The notes under the pieces are model-generated. The model was given only the letters and a program-made list of their open reading frames with translations. It had not been told where the DNA came from and did not search any database. A stretch of DNA of 64,000 nt from Haladaptatus sp. QDMS2 (GTDB lineage Archaea > Halobacteriota > Halobacteria > Halobacteriales > Halococcaceae): contig NZ_CP119791.1 of the NCBI RefSeq assembly GCF_029338295.1, positions 1,922,001 through 1,986,000 on the forward strand. The letters run 5' to 3'. The translations under genes were made by a program, and so were the position numbers. Below, piece by piece: positions 16,448 to 25,177 of this stretch. Numbering within the stretch: the stretch's first letter is position 1; each line of letters starts with the position of its first letter.

Positions 16448-17773
16448 GTGATTGGAATCGTCGTCAGCCGCGCCGACCACGCCTCCGTCCACATCGGCGA
16501 GCAGTTGCACGCGCTCGCAGACTGGACCGAATCGACCGACGAGCGCCGACCCGACGGGGCTGGCGGCGGAACCGTCTACCATACCGATGGGTTCGAACTT
16601 CGGGAGTTCGACGACCTGCACATCGAACTCGAAGACGCAGCGGGGGCCTTCGACGACCCCGACTACCTCGTGTTCGCCTCCCGGCACGCGGGCGACACCG
16701 GCCCGCTTTTGACCGCCCACTTCACCGGGAACTTCGGACCTGCGGAGTACGGCGGCGTCGAGGGGGGGCTGGCCCGCGCCTGCCCGAACGCGCACAAGGC
16801 GGTCGTCGCGGCCCTCGCAGAGCACGCACCAGACGGCTACGACGTAGGCATGGAGTGTACCCACCACGGCCCCTCCGAAGTAGGCGTCCCGTCGATGTTC
16901 GTCGAACTCGGCAGCGGCGACGAACAATGGGAGGACGCAGAGGCCGCACGCGCCGTGGCCGAAGCGATTCTCAGCCTCGACGGCGTCCCGACCGACCGCG
17001 AGCGCCAACTCGTCGCGTTCGGCGGCGGCCACTACGTCCCGCGGCCGACGCGCATCGTCACGGAAACGGACTGGGCAGTCGGGCACATCGCTGCAGACTG
17101 GTGTCTCGCCGACATGGGAACCCCCGAACAAAACCGCGAGACCATTGCGCGCGCCTTCGAGCAAAGCAACGCCGCGCACGCCGTCGTGGACGGCGAGAAA
17201 CCGGACCTCGTCGCGGTTATCGAGTCCCTCGGTTTCCGCGTCGTCAGCGAAAGATGGGTGCGCGAGACGGACGCCGTGGCGCTCGACGCGGTCAGCGCTC
17301 TCGAAACCGCGCTCTGTTCAGTGGACGACGGCCTCCGATTCGGCACCGCGCGCGAGGCGTGGACCGACGACTTCACTACTGTCTCGCTGCCCGCGGACCT
17401 CGTCCAGGAAGCGGAAGGTATCGACCGCGAGGCCGTTCGGACGGCCGCAGAATCGACACTGCTCGCGTTCACGACTGAGGAAGCGGGCACGCGCGTCGGC
17501 GCGCAGGCAGCCGTTTCCGACCCCGCGAACCGCCGCGAGTTCGTCGAAGCATTGGTGGCTGTTCTCCGACAGAAATACGACGAGGTGACGATTCAGGAGG
17601 ACGCGGTCGTCGCCCAAATATCGACGTTCGACCCGTCGAAGGCAGAAACGCTCGGGATTCCCGAAGGGCCCGCATTTGGGAAGCTGGCAAGTGGGCAACC
17701 TGTCACAATTCGTGGTCGTGAGATACCACCCGCCGAAGTCCAGACGCGACGCGAACATCGGTTCGTCCTCTGA
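16448..17773 (+). CDS. dtdA: D-aminoacyl-tRNA deacylase DtdA
   Basis: 441 residues from a GTG start. The DtdA (GEK1-like, zinc-dependent) blocks are present: FASRHAGDTGPLLTAHFTGN, the metal motif CTHHGPSEVGVPSMFVELGS, and FGGGHYVPRPT. It removes D-amino acids mischarged to tRNA, replacing bacterial Dtd in archaea. The protein is longer than the roughly 280-residue core; from about 290 onward is a C-terminal extension, which I believe is common in haloarchaea. It is divergent from the exchanger gene across 83 bases. Confidence 0.93.
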   Translation: MIGIVVSRADHASVHIGEQLHALADWTESTDERRPDGAGGGTVYHTDGFELREFDDLHIELEDAAGAFDDPDYLVFASRHAGDTGPLLTAHFTGNFGPAEYGGVEGGLARACPNAHKAVVAALAEHAPDGYDVGMECTHHGPSEVGVPSMFVELGSGDEQWEDAEAARAVAEAILSLDGVPTDRERQLVAFGGGHYVPRPTRIVTETDWAVGHIAADWCLADMGTPEQNRETIARAFEQSNAAHAVVDGEKPDLVAVIESLGFRVVSERWVRETDAVALDAVSALETALCSVDDGLRFGTAREAWTDDFTTVSLPADLVQEAEGIDREAVRTAAESTLLAFTTEEAGTRVGAQAAVSDPANRREFVEALVAVLRQKYDEVTIQEDAVVAQISTFDPSKAETLGIPEGPAFGKLASGQPVTIRGREIPPAEVQTRREHRFVL

Positions 17774-17785
17774 TTTTGTCAGTCA

Positions 17786-17791
17786 TTTTTT
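17786..17791 (+). terminator. T-run terminator after dtdA
   Basis: A six-T run lies 13 bases after the dtdA stop, preceded by a shorter TTTT at 17773-17776. It probably separates dtdA from ftsZ1 transcription. Confidence 0.45.
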
Positions 17792-17805
17792 CGAGGGTAA
17801 ATTAC

Positions 17806-17842
17806 GTCTGACGTCAGTCAGACAAGAGGGGAAAAATAATTA
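17806..17842 (+). promoter_or_regulatory. ftsZ1 promoter with upstream inverted repeat
   Basis: GTCTGAC (17806-17812) and GTCAGAC (17817-17823) form a perfect seven-base inverted repeat with a GTCA spacer. The inner CTGACGTCAG is itself a palindrome. Directly downstream lie a purine-rich GGGGAAA and the TATA core AAATAATTA (about 17834-17842), about 33 bases before the ATG. The layout is that of an operator just upstream of the factor-binding site. The cognate regulator is unknown. Confidence 0.5.
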
Positions 17843-17870
17843 CCTCTCGTCTTGAACCACTCCGTATTAC

Positions 17871-19025
17871 ATGGACTCAATTATTGAGGACGCTATCGAG
17901 GAAGCCGAGCAAGACCGAGGCGAGGAGGCACCTCAGGGGGCACAGAATGGAGCGAACGGGCAGGGTATGAAGACGTCCGGGACGATGACCGACGAGGAGC
18001 TGCTCTCGGTCGTCGACGACCTGAAGACGGAGATTACGGTCGTTGGCTGCGGTGGCGCGGGGAGTAACACGGTGACGCGCATGGCCGAGGAGGGCATTCT
18101 CGGTGCGACACTCGTCGCCGCGAACACGGATGCCCAACACCTCGTCAACAACACGAAAGCGGACACCAAGATTCTCATCGGTCGGCAGCGCACCGGCGGC
18201 CGCGGTGCTGGCTCCGTTCCGAAAATCGGCGAAGAAGCCGCCCAGGAGGACATCGAGGACATCAACGAAGCCGTCACCGGGTCCGACATGGTGTTCATCA
18301 CCGCTGGTCTCGGCGGCGGCACCGGGACCGGGTCTGCGCCCGTCGTCGCGCAGGCCGCTCAGGACGCGGGCGCGCTCACCATCGCCATCGTGACGATTCC
18401 GTTCACCGCAGAGGGTGAACGTCGCCGTGCGAACGCGGACGCCGGCTTAGAGCGCCTGCGCTCGGTCGCAGACACCGTCATCGTCATCCCGAACGACCGA
18501 CTGCTCGACTACGCGCCGAACATGCCACTGCAGGACGCCTTCAAAATCTGTGACCGCGTGCTCATGCGCTCGGTCAAAGGCATGACCGAGCTCATCACCC
18601 GACCAGGGCTGGTCAACGTGGACTTCGCCGACGTTCGCACCATCATGGAGAACGGCGGCGTCGCCATGATTGGGCTCGGCGAGAGCGACACCGAAAGCAA
18701 GGCGAAAGACTCCGTGCGCTCTGCACTGCGCTCGCCACTGCTCGACGTCGAATTCAAGGGCGCGAACTCTGCGCTCGTCAACGTCGTTGGTGGTCCCGAC
18801 ATGAGCATCGAAGAGGCAGAGGGCGTCGTCGAAGAAATCTACGACCGCATCGACCCAGACGCCCGCATCATCTGGGGCGCGACGGTCAACGACGAATACG
18901 AGGGCAAGATGGAGACGATGATCGTCGTCACCGGCGTCGAATCGCCGCAGATTTACGGCAAGAGCGAAGCAGAACGCGAAAAAGCCTCACAGCAGGTTCG
19001 CGACGACATCGATTTCGTCGAATAA
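17871..19025 (+). CDS. ftsZ1: Cell division protein FtsZ1
   Basis: 384 residues. A 40-residue acidic N-terminal tail precedes the tubulin/FtsZ fold: [12 protein letters not shown], the GTP signature [10 protein letters not shown] (148-157), and the T7-like NADAGLERL and NDRLLDYAP segments. Haloarchaea use FtsZ1 and FtsZ2 together at midcell; the extended acidic N-terminus and the secE/spt5 neighbourhood identify FtsZ1. It polymerises with GTP at the cytoplasmic face. It has its own promoter with an inverted repeat upstream. Confidence 0.95.
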   Translation: MDSIIEDAIEEAEQDRGEEAPQGAQNGANGQGMKTSGTMTDEELLSVVDDLKTEITVVGCGGAGSNTVTRMAEEGILGATLVAANTDAQHLVNNTKADTKILIGRQRTGGRGAGSVPKIGEEAAQEDIEDINEAVTGSDMVFITAGLGGGTGTGSAPVVAQAAQDAGALTIAIVTIPFTAEGERRRANADAGLERLRSVADTVIVIPNDRLLDYAPNMPLQDAFKICDRVLMRSVKGMTELITRPGLVNVDFADVRTIMENGGVAMIGLGESDTESKAKDSVRSALRSPLLDVEFKGANSALVNVVGGPDMSIEEAEGVVEEIYDRIDPDARIIWGATVNDEYEGKMETMIVVTGVESPQIYGKSEAEREKASQQVRDDIDFVE

Positions 19026-19091
19026 TCGCGAACGTCCCCCGTTTCTGTACAGTCTAGCGAACCTCATATAGCAGGGGTACCCAGTATCTAC

Positions 19092-19892
19092 ATGGACCAC
19101 CCGCTGGCCGACATCGAGTTTCTGGCTCGTTCGAACAACCGGGTGGTAATCTTGGATACACTCGCGACGCGACCGTGTACCCGCGACGAACTGCGCGAGG
19201 CGACGGGTGCCTCACGGGTCACCCTCGGACGAATTCTCGGCGACTTCACCGCTCGTGGGTGGATACGCCAGGAAGACGGCGAGTTCCGCGCGACGGCCAT
19301 CGGCCGACTGGTCGCGACCCAGTTCAACCGACTCATCGCGACGATGGAGACAGCCGACAATCTCCACGACATCATCCAGTGGCTGCCGGCCGACGACTTC
19401 GATTTCCAGCTTACATGTTTCAACGATGCGACCATCGTACGGCCCACGCAGAGCGACCCGCTCGCACCGGTCAGACGAGCCGCCGCCTACCTCCGGCAGG
19501 CAGACTACGTCGAAGTGCTCACCCACTCGGTGGCCGCGGAGAATCTCGAAGCGGACTGGCAGGCCGTCGTCAACGGAACCCAGCGGTTCGATGGCGTGCT
19601 CACGACGGCGGTCATCGAGACCATCCGTGCAGACCCGGTGCTCGCCACGCAGATGGCCGAGATGGTTGAGACGGGGAACGCGACCGTCCACAGGTACGAG
19701 GACGACGTGCCGTACGTGGTCATGTTGGCGGACGAACTGACCCTGCTCGGTATTACCGACGACCAGCGAATGCCGCGGGCGCTCATCGTCACCGACGACG
19801 AGCAAGTACGGATGTGGGCAACCGAGATAATCGACGCATATCGCCAGACTGCGAGCGCGGTCACCCCCGAATTGTTCACCATCGGCGGGTGA
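19092..19892 (+). CDS. Winged-helix regulator with DUF1724-like domain
   Basis: 266 residues. The N-terminal 70 residues form a winged helix (SNNRVVILDTLATRP, then TRDELREATGASRVTLGRIL). The C-terminal two thirds resemble the DUF1724/MdMT-type domain of archaeal regulators, with no membrane segment. It is probably a ligand-responsive repressor or activator. It lies between ftsZ1 and secE with its own TATA-like CATATAG about 20-27 bases before the ATG, so its mRNA is probably leaderless and separate from ftsZ1. Targets are unknown. Confidence 0.82.
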   Translation: MDHPLADIEFLARSNNRVVILDTLATRPCTRDELREATGASRVTLGRILGDFTARGWIRQEDGEFRATAIGRLVATQFNRLIATMETADNLHDIIQWLPADDFDFQLTCFNDATIVRPTQSDPLAPVRRAAAYLRQADYVEVLTHSVAAENLEADWQAVVNGTQRFDGVLTTAVIETIRADPVLATQMAEMVETGNATVHRYEDDVPYVVMLADELTLLGITDDQRMPRALIVTDDEQVRMWATEIIDAYRQTASAVTPELFTIGG

Positions 19893-19902
19893 GGCTGTAA
19901 GC

Positions 19903-19910
19903 AATAAATA
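19903..19910 (+). promoter_or_regulatory. TATA box of the secE-spt5 operon
   Basis: AATAAATA lies 29-36 bases before the secE ATG, predicting a leaderless secE-spt5 transcript that is independent of the regulator gene upstream. Confidence 0.55.
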
Positions 19911-19938
19911 GAAAAAGGCGGAGAGGTAACACCTCGAC

Positions 19939-20112
19939 ATGGAAGTTCCGTTTAAGCTCTCGTCGTACACACGAGTGCTCAAGCTTGCGAGTACGCCATC
20001 GCGAGAGGAGTTCTCTCAGATTGCGAAGATCGCCGGTGCGGGCATCGTGTTGGTCGGTCTGCTCGGATTCATTATCTTCGTAATCATGAGTTTCGTCCCA
20101 GGCGGTGCATAA
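19939..20112 (+). CDS. secE: Preprotein translocase subunit SecE (Sec61 gamma)
   Basis: 57 residues: an N-terminal amphipathic helix (SSYTRVLKLASTPSREEF) followed by a single membrane helix (about 33-53, IVLVGLLGFIIFVIMSF). This is the Sec61-gamma family layout. It clamps SecY in the translocon. It lies three bases before spt5, an arrangement conserved in many archaea (SecE-NusG). The leaderless ATG sits at the expected distance from a TATA box. Confidence 0.93.
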   Translation: MEVPFKLSSYTRVLKLASTPSREEFSQIAKIAGAGIVLVGLLGFIIFVIMSFVPGGA

Positions 20113-20115
20113 GCG

Positions 20116-20553
20116 ATGCCGATTTACGCCGTAAAGACGACCGCGAGCCAGGAGCGGACGGTCGCAGACATGATTATCAACCGTGAAGAAGACGAGATTC
20201 ACGCTGCGCTCGCTCCCGACTCCCTCACGAGCTATGTGATGGTCGAAGCCGACAACGACGCCGTCATCAAGCGCGTCTTAGAAGACATCCCACACGCCAG
20301 AACTATCGTCCCCGGGGAGAGTTCTATCGGCGAAGTAGAACACTTCCTCTCGCCGAAACCGGACGTCGAAGGGATTGCGGAGGGCGACATCGTCGAACTC
20401 ATCGCCGGGCCGTTCAAGGGCGAGAAGGCACAGGTCCAGCGCATCGACGAAGGCAAAGACCAGGTGACGGTCGAACTCTACGAGGCAACCGTTCCGATTC
20501 CCGTGACCGTGCGCGGCGACCAGATTCGCGTCCTCGACTCAGAAGAGCGCTAG
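20116..20553 (+). CDS. spt5: Transcription elongation factor Spt5 (NusG homologue)
   Basis: 145 residues. The NGN domain (1-85) opens [20 protein letters not shown], and the KOW domain (about 88-140) contains [22 protein letters not shown]. It binds the RNA polymerase clamp with Spt4 to raise processivity. It sits three bases after secE in the same transcript. Length and domains are typical of archaeal Spt5, with no insertion. Confidence 0.95.
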   Translation: MPIYAVKTTASQERTVADMIINREEDEIHAALAPDSLTSYVMVEADNDAVIKRVLEDIPHARTIVPGESSIGEVEHFLSPKPDVEGIAEGDIVELIAGPFKGEKAQVQRIDEGKDQVTVELYEATVPIPVTVRGDQIRVLDSEER

Positions 20554-20610
20554 TCCGCCGCTCGTTTTCAGCCGTTCCAGCAATCGAGAAGCAACAGGAA
20601 GAGATTAACG

Positions 20611-20916
20611 TCAGGCAGGGTTGCCGGCCTGTTCGATACGCGCGAGCACTTCGTCTAAATCGACGGCCGATTCGATATCGTCGAGGATGCTCTCGCGGCG
20701 GCGAACGTCAGCCGCGTTCGCATCGTAGGCTCGGACGTATTCAGCCCGCGTGTGTTCTTCGAACGCGTGTTTGATGGCGAAGTAACCATCTGGCAACGTC
20801 GTTCCACAAACCTGACAGGCGTGGTGGTCGTGGTCGGTAGCCTGATGGACAGCTGCACTTTCTACGCGCTCAAACTGCTCGCCGCAGCCATCGATGGCGC
20901 ACTCCCAAGGTGACAT
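20611..20916 (-). CDS. Haloarchaeal C2H2-type zinc-finger protein
   Basis: 101 residues. A first finger (ECAIDGCGEQFERVESAAVHQATDH) is followed by CQVCGTTLPDGYFAIKHAFEEH, each giving a Cys2His2-like ligand set. An acidic helical tail follows. The ATG at 20916 is chosen because a strong TATA stretch (minus-strand TGTATATATCAC, 20940-20950) lies 24-34 bases before it; the longer frame would run through that TATA box. Function is unknown; nucleic-acid or protein binding is plausible. Confidence 0.78.
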   Translation of the reverse strand: MSPWECAIDGCGEQFERVESAAVHQATDHDHHACQVCGTTLPDGYFAIKHAFEEHTRAEYVRAYDANAADVRRRESILDDIESAVDLDEVLARIEQAGNPA

Positions 20917-21010
20917 CCGTACAGAATTCATGGATATAGTGATATATACAGTTTCCTCCACTGTCGAGCAAATCAGAATCGATTAATCCCCTACCACCGA
21001 ACCAGCGGAC

Positions 21011-21772
21011 GTGAGTCGCGACGAGTTCCGTGTCGATATGCACGTGAAGATTCTCGACGAGAAGGTCGTAGCGCGGGCCAAAGCCCGCGGTATCGACGCA
21101 CTCGTCTATGCACCCCACTTTACCCGTCTCTCTACCATCGAAGCACGCGCGACGCGGTACTCAGACGAGGACCTGCTCGTCGTTCCCGCCCGCGAAATCT
21201 TCACTGGCGACTGGAAGACGCGCAAACACATCCTCGCCCTCGGTCTCACCGAGCCAGTTCCTGACTTCATCACGCTCGAAGGCGCGATGACGGAACTCGC
21301 ACGGCAGGGTGCTGCCGTCCTCGTCCCACACCCCGAATTTCTCACGGTCAGTATGGAACAGCCGGACATAGAACGGTTTACAGACCGCATTCACGGCATC
21401 GAAGCCTACAATCCCAAACACTGGCCCCACCAGAACCGGCGTGCCGCCGAACTGGTCAGAGACCTGTCGCTGCCCGGATTCACCTCCTCGTACGCACACC
21501 TCCGCGGGACCATCGGGGAGGCGTGGACTGCGTTCGACTCATCGTTCGAATCCGCAGACGACCTCGTCACCGCCCTCAAAGAACAGGTCACTCGACGCGT
21601 GGTTTATCGGACGGGACTCGGCCATCGGCTTCGCTGTCTGGCGGAGTTCGCCCATCTCGGCTACGAGAACAGCTACGGGAAGATAGACCGCCTCTTTCTC
21701 TCCGGCACCGAACCGACCCACCCGGACAACATCGCCTACGACGGCCGGTTCGACGACGTCAGCGTCTACTAG
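21011..21772 (+). CDS. PHP-domain protein with degenerate metal site
   Basis: 253 residues from a GTG start. The PHP fold is recognisable: RVDMHVK at the first strand, YAPHFTRL, PAREIF, KHILALG, VLVPHPEF and GIEAYNPKH. Two canonical ligands are changed: the first motif is D9-x-H11-x-K13 rather than D-x-H-x-H, and the last is S-Y161-A-H163 where D-x-H is usual. It may still be a phosphoesterase with fewer metals, or it may have lost catalysis. Its stop overlaps the next gene's end by four bases (convergent). Confidence 0.78.
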   Translation: MSRDEFRVDMHVKILDEKVVARAKARGIDALVYAPHFTRLSTIEARATRYSDEDLLVVPAREIFTGDWKTRKHILALGLTEPVPDFITLEGAMTELARQGAAVLVPHPEFLTVSMEQPDIERFTDRIHGIEAYNPKHWPHQNRRAAELVRDLSLPGFTSSYAHLRGTIGEAWTAFDSSFESADDLVTALKEQVTRRVVYRTGLGHRLRCLAEFAHLGYENSYGKIDRLFLSGTEPTHPDNIAYDGRFDDVSVY

Positions 21773-22248
21773 GCAATCCCAAGTGACTGGAGGCCGAGTT
21801 GCGCGAGCGGTTCTCGATAGACGATGACCGCCGCCGCGACGAGTTCGACAGCGGTCACCGCGAGCATCACCGCGTCGGCGTAGCGACTGCTCACGGGCAC
21901 CCCGACGGGGAGATTGTACTCCTTCTCGAACGGGTAGAACAGCGCGATGCCACGCCGCGACCCGAGAACGTCCAGAACGTAGTGGGTGAGAATTCCAATC
22001 CAGACGTAGTGGAGATTGCCAAAGTACGTCGGCCACGCCGCGAAGATGCCGAGGACGAGCAGGTTGTGCAGCGTTTTCCGGTGGCGGCCGAAGGCCGTGT
22101 CCACGTCGGGAAAGAGCGCACCGAGGACCACGGGGACGCTCACCTCGGCGATAGTTCGGAGCGTCTCTACGTCGCCGCTCGGATGAAGGATGTATCCGAG
22201 CCCGATGCTCAGCAACAGGGCGTTCAGCACATGACCACGTTTGTTCAT
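21769..22248 (-). CDS. YdjM-like membrane-bound metal-dependent hydrolase (DUF457)
   Basis: 159 residues with four predicted membrane helices. The YdjM/DUF457 signature residues are present: the opening MNKRGHVLNALL, LGALFPDVDTAFGRHRKTLHN (Asp/His cluster), and the HYVLDVLGSRRGIALFYPF segment with its His and Asp. The metal-hydrolase activity is assumed from the family and not shown. It lies 27 bases downstream of cinA on the same strand. Confidence 0.82.
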   Translation of the reverse strand: MNKRGHVLNALLLSIGLGYILHPSGDVETLRTIAEVSVPVVLGALFPDVDTAFGRHRKTLHNLLVLGIFAAWPTYFGNLHYVWIGILTHYVLDVLGSRRGIALFYPFEKEYNLPVGVPVSSRYADAVMLAVTAVELVAAAVIVYREPLAQLGLQSLGIA

Positions 22249-22275
22249 CGACAGCGGAGTGGACGGAGCGACTGC

Positions 22276-22791
22276 CTACAAGGCTTTCCGTTTTTCTGTC
22301 ACAGCGGCAAGCACGTCTTCGAGCGCCTGGATTGCGATGTGTCGTTTTATCTCCGTGCGCGTCCCATCGAACTGGTGGCGGACGACCGTCGTCTGGGAAG
22401 TTTGCGTGCCCCACTCGCCGGCGTAGGCAACGCCGATGAACACCGTCCCCACGGGTTTCTCCGGTGTGCCGCCGTCTGGCCCCGCGATACCTGTCGTCGC
22501 GACGCCCCACGTCGTGTCAGCCGTGTCGCGAATGCCCTGTGCCATCTCGCGAGCGACCGGTTCGCTCACCGCCCCGTGTTCGTCGAGCGTCTCGCGGTTG
22601 ACGGCGAGCAGTGCGCGCTTGGCGTCGTAGGAGTAGGAGACGACGCTCCGGTCGAAGTAGTCACTGGAGCCCGGCACGTCCGTCAGAAGCGACCCGACGA
22701 GCCCGCCGGTACAGGACTCCGCAACGGCGATGGTTCCGCCAGTCTCTCGGAGTGTGTCACCCAAGCGAGCCTCGATTGCGTCGTCGGTCAT
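22276..22791 (-). CDS. cinA: CinA C-terminal domain protein (nicotinamide-nucleotide amidohydrolase, PncC type)
   Basis: 171 residues equal to the stand-alone CinA C-terminal domain. The catalytic Ser/Lys region is in AVAESCTGGLVGSLL, and the conserved ATTGIAGPDGGTPEKPVGTV block follows. It deamidates NMN to nicotinate mononucleotide in NAD recycling. The ATG at 22791 gives the family opening (MTDDAIEARLGDTL). A much longer open frame upstream on this strand is antisense to two real genes and is not part of the protein. Confidence 0.92.
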   Translation of the reverse strand: MTDDAIEARLGDTLRETGGTIAVAESCTGGLVGSLLTDVPGSSDYFDRSVVSYSYDAKRALLAVNRETLDEHGAVSEPVAREMAQGIRDTADTTWGVATTGIAGPDGGTPEKPVGTVFIGVAYAGEWGTQTSQTTVVRHQFDGTRTEIKRHIAIQALEDVLAAVTEKRKAL

Positions 22792-22866
22792 GCTCGAACC
22801 AAGGGTCGCTTCGCGCAAGAAACTACAGGGCGAAAGAAACAACCATCCCCTCCGATGAGGTGAGAC

Positions 22867-23964
22867 ATGGACTACGAAGAGCCGCTGTTCTTCCGGGTCA
22901 TGCAGTACGCCGGAAACGCGGACAGGGACGTTATCGACATGGTGAGTGGGAATCCCGATTGGGGCGCTCCACCCGCCATCAGCGACGGCCTCCACGAGTA
23001 CGCTGACCTCGGTGGCGAGGCCTTCCAGTACCCGCCGAGCGACGGGATGGTAGCGCTCCGTGAAGAGATTGCGAAGCGCCAAAGCGTCGCTGCAGAGCGC
23101 GTGGTCATCGCCAACGGCGGCGGCGAGGCGAACTATCTGGCCATGGCTGGCGCGCTGGAGCAAGCCACGGGCAACGAAGTGATTCTCACCGACCCCGTCT
23201 ATCCCTACTATCCGGGCAAGACGCAGATGCTCGGGGGCACGCCACGATACGTTCCCGTCGCCGAAGACGGCACGCTCGAGCCGGATGCGGTTCGGGCCAT
23301 CGCGAGCGAGGAGACAGCGCTCATCATGGTTAACACGCCGAACAATCCCACTGGGGCCGTGTACGACCACGACATCATGGCCGAACTGGTCGCGATTGCA
23401 GAGGAACACGACGCCTTCCTCGTGAGCGACGAAGTCTACGACGAGTTCGACCATTCGGGGACGTTCACAAGCGCGCTCTCGTTCGAATCTGACAACTGCA
23501 TTATCACGAAGTCTTTCTCGAAGTCGTTTGCCATCACGGGTTTTCGCGTCGGCTATTCGATTTTCCCGGACGAACTGGTCGCCGCTGCGCGGACGCGACA
23601 CATGCTCGTGAACGTCACCAGCCCGCATCCCTCCCAGTACGCCGTTCTGCGGGCGCTCAAAGAAACCCCCGAGTCCTACCACGAAGAGACGCGAGAACTG
23701 CTTGGAGAGCGCATCGAGACGTTCACCGCTGCGCTCGACGAAGCCGGGGCTACCTACACGCGTCCCGCGGGCGGCTTCTACGTCATGGCGCGATTCGACG
23801 GCTTCCCGGGCACGCTGGATAACGTGTTCCGACTCATCGACGAAGCCGGCGTCGCGGGGATGCCTGGCGAAGCGTTCGGCGAGGAGCGAAGCGACTGGCT
23901 GCGTTTCGCGCTCGTGACGCCGCGAGCGACTGAAGCGGCCACCCGACTGGCTGACTTCTTCTAG
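22867..23964 (+). CDS. Class I/II PLP-dependent aminotransferase
   Basis: 365 residues. The substrate-binding VSGNPDWGAPP, the cofactor-binding ANGGGEANYLAM, NTPNNPTGAVYD, SDEVYDEF and the PLP lysine in TKSFSKSFAITGFRVGY are all in order. Fold type I enzymes of this group act on aspartate, aromatic amino acids or related donors; the substrate is not decidable here. There is no neighbouring pathway gene. Length is a little short but complete, ending at a TAG inside a CTAG. Confidence 0.9.
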   Translation: MDYEEPLFFRVMQYAGNADRDVIDMVSGNPDWGAPPAISDGLHEYADLGGEAFQYPPSDGMVALREEIAKRQSVAAERVVIANGGGEANYLAMAGALEQATGNEVILTDPVYPYYPGKTQMLGGTPRYVPVAEDGTLEPDAVRAIASEETALIMVNTPNNPTGAVYDHDIMAELVAIAEEHDAFLVSDEVYDEFDHSGTFTSALSFESDNCIITKSFSKSFAITGFRVGYSIFPDELVAAARTRHMLVNVTSPHPSQYAVLRALKETPESYHEETRELLGERIETFTAALDEAGATYTRPAGGFYVMARFDGFPGTLDNVFRLIDEAGVAGMPGEAFGEERSDWLRFALVTPRATEAATRLADFF

Positions 23965-24124
23965 CGACTCCCGCTTGGGATACTCGGACTCGTAGTTGGT
24001 GGTTGCGACTACGCCGCGCCAGACGGGGAGCGCGGGAGCGTCCGTGGCGGACTGGTACCGACATCGTATTTGAAACCTTGGAGCGACCGAGAAGTACACA
24101 AGTCCCCGCCGGTAACGGGCGCGT

Positions 24125-25177
24125 ATGAGTGACCTGACGGTCGAGCCGGTGGAGTCGATCGATGACGCAGACGTTCCCGTTGGCATCGACGCCCCCGAAT
24201 ACGTGCTGTACGGCGGCAAGGGCGGCGTCGGGAAGACGACGATGGCGGCGGCGACGGCGCTCGCGAGCGCCCGCGATGGAACGTCGACCCTCGTCGTTTC
24301 GACGGACCCGGCCCACTCGCTCTCCGACACCTTCGAGACGCAAATCGCCGCGGAGCCGGCTCGTATCCGCGACGACGTCCCGCTCTACGGCGCGGAAATC
24401 GATCCAGACGCCGCGATGGAAGACGGCATCTTCGGCGAAGGCGGAGCCGGGGGAATGGGCGGCATGGGCGGCCTCGGCGAACTGCTCGGCGGCGAAGACG
24501 GTGACGACGCGAACCCACTGATGGGCGGGACGATGCCCGGCGCGGACGAGGCGGCGGCGATGCGCCTCCTGCTCCAGTACATGGACGATGAGCGATTCGA
24601 CCGCGTCGTCATCGACACCGCGCCGACGGGGCACACCCTGCGACTGCTCGAACTGCCGGAGGTTCTGGACTCGATGGTGGGCCGCTTCATCAAACTCCGC
24701 CAGCGATTCAGCGGGATGATGGACGGACTGAAGGGGATGTTCGGCGAAGGGCAGGATCCCGAAGCCGGTATCGGCGATTTAGAGGCGTTCGCCGCCCGCA
24801 TCGAACGCCTCCGGGCGACGCTTCGCGACCCGCAGAAGACCGATTTCCGCATCGTGATGGTGCCAGAAGAGATGAGCGTCGTCGAATCCCAGCGGCTGCT
24901 CGCCCGGCTTCGAGAGTACCAGATTCCCGTCGGAACGGTCGTGGTCAATCAGGTGATGGAAGACCTGACGGACGTGACCGGCATCGAGACCGACTGGTTC
25001 ATCTCGCCGAACCTCGACTCCTGTGAGTTCTGCCAGCGACGCTGGAAGGTCCAGCAGAACGCACTCACGAAGGCACAGGACCTGTTTATGGGTCACGACG
25101 TGAAGCGTGTGCCACTCTTTGCTGACGAAGTTCGCGGAGAACGGATGTTACGAGTCGTCGCCGCCTGCCTCGACTAG
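24125..25177 (+). CDS. Get3/ArsA-family ATPase
   Basis: 350 residues. The deviant P-loop GKGGVGKTT (31-39), STDPAHSLSDTF and DTAPTGHTLRLLELPEVLD match ArsA/Get3/TRC40. A CEFCQRRW motif supplies the zinc-binding dimer CxxC. Two Met/Gly-rich segments occur: GAGGMGGMGGLGELLGG at about 107-124, and a GMMDGLKGMFGEG stretch at about 198-210 where TRC40 has its insert. No arsenite operon is adjacent, so tail-anchored-protein targeting is the more likely job. The stop overlaps the convergent SDR gene by four bases. Confidence 0.9.
   Translation: MSDLTVEPVESIDDADVPVGIDAPEYVLYGGKGGVGKTTMAAATALASARDGTSTLVVSTDPAHSLSDTFETQIAAEPARIRDDVPLYGAEIDPDAAMEDGIFGEGGAGGMGGMGGLGELLGGEDGDDANPLMGGTMPGADEAAAMRLLLQYMDDERFDRVVIDTAPTGHTLRLLELPEVLDSMVGRFIKLRQRFSGMMDGLKGMFGEGQDPEAGIGDLEAFAARIERLRATLRDPQKTDFRIVMVPEEMSVVESQRLLARLREYQIPVGTVVVNQVMEDLTDVTGIETDWFISPNLDSCEFCQRRWKVQQNALTKAQDLFMGHDVKRVPLFADEVRGERMLRVVAACLD

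Noticed and set aside
16033-17478. Plus-strand frame of about 480 codons across the exchanger and DtdA
   Set aside because: Arg/Pro-rich translation typical of an out-of-frame reading of GC-rich DNA; both overlapping genes are well supported.
22276-24330. Minus-strand open frame of about 684 codons over the aminotransferase and Get3 region
   Set aside because: It is antisense to two conserved genes and is open only because GC-rich codons lack stops. Only its last 171 codons (cinA) show real homology.
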